Assembly: GCA_030432695.1 (NCBI GenBank)
Contig: JAUILN010000028.1
Span: 1-54,233, forward strand
DNA length: 54,233 nucleotides
Direction: 5' to 3'
DNA from: a bacterium
GTDB lineage: Bacteria > Planctomycetota > UBA1135 > UBA2386
The first letter of the stretch is position 1. Each line of letters begins with the position of its first letter. Both the position numbers and the translations under genes were made by a program. The notes under the pieces are model-generated. The model made no database searches, was not told the DNA's origin, and saw nothing but the letters and a program-made list of their open reading frames with translations. Below are positions 52,701-54,233 of this stretch, piece after piece.

Positions 52701-53533
52701 GATGCGGCTCCATTGAAGCGTGACGTGCCACGGGCAGACCGGGACGATGTAGGCGCGCCTTCCGCGTCCTTCGGGATGCGGCTCCATTGAAGCTTGGCGT
52801 TCACGAGGCGGCCGCCGATCGCTTGGAGCGCCTTCCGCGTCCTTCGGGATGCGGCTCCATTGAAGCGACAACGCGGCCGGGAACATCACCACGACGCCGC
52901 CCTCGCCTTCCGCGTCCTTCGGGATGCGGCTCCATTGAAGCGTGGGCGGCCTCCCTCCTGAGCTGGTAGCGAAGGCATCCCTTCCGCGTCCTTCGGGATG
53001 CGGCTCCATTGAAGCCAGGCCGACGGCATGCTCATGGTCACTTGGACGGTGCACCTTCCGCGTCCTTCGGGATGCGGCTCCATTGAAGCCCGGTCGGTCA
53101 AGGCCGGCGCGCGTGGCCGTGCCCCGCCTTCCGCGTCCTTCGGGATGCGGCTCCATTGAAGCTTTGGCAACGGCTTCGGGCTCGCTGCTCTGGAGACTAC
53201 CCTTCCGCGTCCTTCGAGATGCGGCTCCATTGAAGCGGCTCCTGCGATGCCGGCAGCAGGTGCGGCGAGTAGACCCCTTCCGCGTCCTTCGGGATGCGGC
53301 TCCATTGAAGCGATCGACACTGGGGCGGATGCGGACGCATGATCCGGGAACCTTCCGCGTCCTTCGGGATGCGGCTCCATTGAAGCGCGTCGAGGGCCTG
53401 ACTGAGTCTCGCCACCTCGGCGCCCTTCCGCGTCCTTCGGGATGCGGCTCCATTGAAGCGATGCCGGAGGTGCTCTACCACGGCACGCGCGGGCCACCCT
53501 TCCGCGTCCTTCGGGATGCGGCTCCATGGAAGC
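49729..53533 (+). CRISPR. CRISPR array, 52 repeats of 36 bp, 51 spacers
   Basis: The 36-bp repeat begins CCTTCCGCGTCC and ends GGCTCCATTGAAGC. I located 52 copies by position; spacers are 35-41 bp. The end ATTGAAGC resembles the usual 8-base 5' handle of type I crRNAs (ATTGAAAC/G), which sets transcription as left to right, with the cas genes. Four repeats differ from the consensus: 51285-51320 (GGATCC for GGATGC), 52536-52571 (CGGCC for CGTCC), 53201-53236 (GAG for GGG) and the last, 53498-53533 (ATGGAAGC for ATTGAAGC). One spacer occurs twice in succession. Subtype is assigned from the neighbouring I-G genes. No spacer was matched to a target because no search was possible. Confidence 0.98.
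51285..51428 (+). repeat. Duplicated repeat-spacer unit within the array
   Basis: The 36-bp spacers at 51321-51356 and 51393-51428 are identical (both begin TTCGGGATCAAGGGCGGG). The repeat before the first copy carries a G-to-C change while the repeat between the copies is consensus. This fits a 72-bp tandem duplication followed by one substitution, or duplication of a consensus unit next to an altered repeat. Confidence 0.95.
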
Positions 53534-53765
53534 TCGTCCCAGGTCTTGCATGCGCGCTGCGGCGGTGAGTCGTGCAGCGTCCCTGGGGGACCACTGTCTG
53601 GAAAGCCTTCCGGGTAGGTCAGACACGGCCATCGCTCCGCCTTCTCGCTGCTCACATCCGAACACCTCGCGCACCGCCCGGGGCGAATCTCCATGAAGGC
53701 GCTCCGGCCGATTGTCCGAAGCGGTGGGAGTTCTTGTTCTGTGGTTCCGCGAGGAAGGAGACGCC
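53534..53765. other. Region between the array end and the Cas4 gene
   Basis: No gene is evident. It holds a small hairpin (GTCCC-TGG-GGGAC, 53579-53591) and, 8 bases on, an inverted pair TGTCTG and CAGACA (53599-53627, enclosing GGAA-AGCC-TTCC). Either could end transcription from the array. The promoter of the Cas4 gene is presumably near 53650-53750, but no clear elements are seen. Confidence 0.4.
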
Positions 53766-54194
53766 GTGACCACCACCGATCCAGCGAAGGCGAGCGCGTT
53801 CGATCAGCCGCTGCCGGTCCGCATGCTCAACGAGTATGCGTATTGCCCGCGGCTGTTTCATCTGGAGCACGTGGAGGGGTTGTGGGAAGACAACCACTTC
53901 ACGATCGAGGGTCGCGCTGCGCATCGCAGGGTCGATCAGTTCGATTCGGTTCTGGATGGGCCGAAGAGTGTCGCGGAAGACGCGACGGATGCGGGTGGAG
54001 ACGAGCCGCCGAAGATCGCGCGCTCGGTGAGCCTGGAGAGCGAGCGACTCGGGTTGACCGGCAAGCTCGATCTGGTCTCGACGGCCGGTGACGAAGCGGT
54101 GCCGGTGGCGGTGAGTGTCAAGGTAGATGTCGCACGGAAGGCACTGTTCAGGCGACGGGCTCCTTGGAGCTCGACGCGTCCTTTGACGGGTTGA
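53766..54194 (+). pseudogene. cas4: Cas4 domain of a probable Cas4-Cas1 fusion, broken after residue 114
   Basis: 142 residues to a TGA at 54192. The GTG at 53766 is used because AGGAAGGAG lies six bases upstream; a TTG at 53712 is less likely. Residues 18-30 (VRMLNEYAYCPRL) and 42-52 (TIEGRAAHRRV) are the N-terminal signature of Cas4 in I-G systems. ARSVSLESERLGLTGKLDLV (about 80-99) precedes the RecB-type nuclease motif. After VPV (112-114) the family continues DYKRG; here the reading turns to AVSVKVDVARKALFRRRAPW, with no DYK motif, none of the three C-terminal cluster cysteines and no Cas1. It should be an inactive fragment. Insertion of a mobile element, a deletion or an assembly join could explain this; only 39 bp follow the stop in this window. 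Confidence 0.75.
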
Positions 54195-54233
54195 GTCGCA
54201 CTACGGCGGGTCTCGACCAGTTGCGCGTGGCGC
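54108..54233 (+). other. Sequence beyond the Cas4 breakpoint
   Basis: From about 54108 the DNA no longer encodes Cas4. TGTCAAGGTAGATGTCGCAC at 54116-54135 could be the terminal repeat of an insertion sequence (several IS21-like elements begin TGT). A different frame is open from here to the end of the window (ending SFDGLSRTTAGLDQLRVA). Too little is visible to name it. Confidence 0.3.

Noticed and set aside
49729..53533. Long open frames across the array on both strands with repeating residues such as PRPSGCGSIEA and MEPHPEGRGR
   Set aside because: They are translations of the CRISPR repeats and change frame with spacer length. They are not proteins.
53605..53640. A 53rd, degenerate CRISPR repeat (CCTTCCGGG) beyond the array end
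   Set aside because: Only the first eight bases match, and the spacing of 71 bp from the last repeat fits neither one nor two units.

Overview
This is a GC-rich window dense with signalling and export genes. The organism is probably a member of the Planctomycetota or a similar large-genome bacterium. That rests on gene content only: ECF sigma factors fused to membrane and carboxypeptidase-regulatory-like domains, a serine/threonine kinase with a C-terminal beta-propeller, a two-component propeller hybrid kinase, FG-GAP and ELWxSDGT repeat proteins, and secreted proteins sharing one C-terminal module. No rRNA or tRNA gene was seen.

Layout. Bases 1-508 hold no convincing gene but contain a 166-bp MITE-like element. 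Bases 509-11663 are minus-strand genes: two tandem paralogous secreted proteins, a 1032-residue lipoprotein, an FG-GAP protein and a sigma factor tethered to the membrane. Bases 11757-15722 (plus) encode a GT39-type glycosyltransferase, a CX5R phosphatase, and an ECF sigma factor overlapping a membrane protein with a GATase-like domain. Then come a Ser/Thr kinase with a propeller (minus), a coupled alkylation-repair pair (Ada/AlkA fusion and Ogt), three small or secreted proteins, and a second membrane-tethered sigma factor (23388-26009). Bases 26097-28331 (minus) pair an Lgt-like protein with a radical SAM enzyme that resembles tetraether or membrane-spanning lipid synthases. Dps, a SpoU methyltransferase, a hybrid histidine kinase with a changed phospho-acceptor, and a kinase-pseudokinase protein follow. 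The region ends with an ELWxSDGT repeat protein and two paralogous barrel-like lipoproteins.

From 41899 to the end lies a type I-G (formerly I-U) CRISPR-Cas locus, all on the plus strand: cas3 (helicase first, HD last), csx17/cas8u2, csb1/cas7, csb2 (Cas5-Cas6 fusion), a leader of about 400 bp, and an array of 52 repeats of 36 bp with 51 spacers. After it comes the start of a Cas4 (probably Cas4-Cas1) gene whose reading frame leaves the family sequence just before the expected DYK motif. Interference and crRNA processing look complete. The adaptation module looks broken, or is at least unproven, at the window edge.

Three intergenic sites (26031-26105, 40396-40446, 41751-41785) carry members of one palindromic repeat family with core GTGCCnGGCAC. 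Four genes for secreted proteins with the shared C-terminal module have pyrimidine-rich leaders without a Shine-Dalgarno sequence. All functions come from reading motifs by eye; no database search was run.
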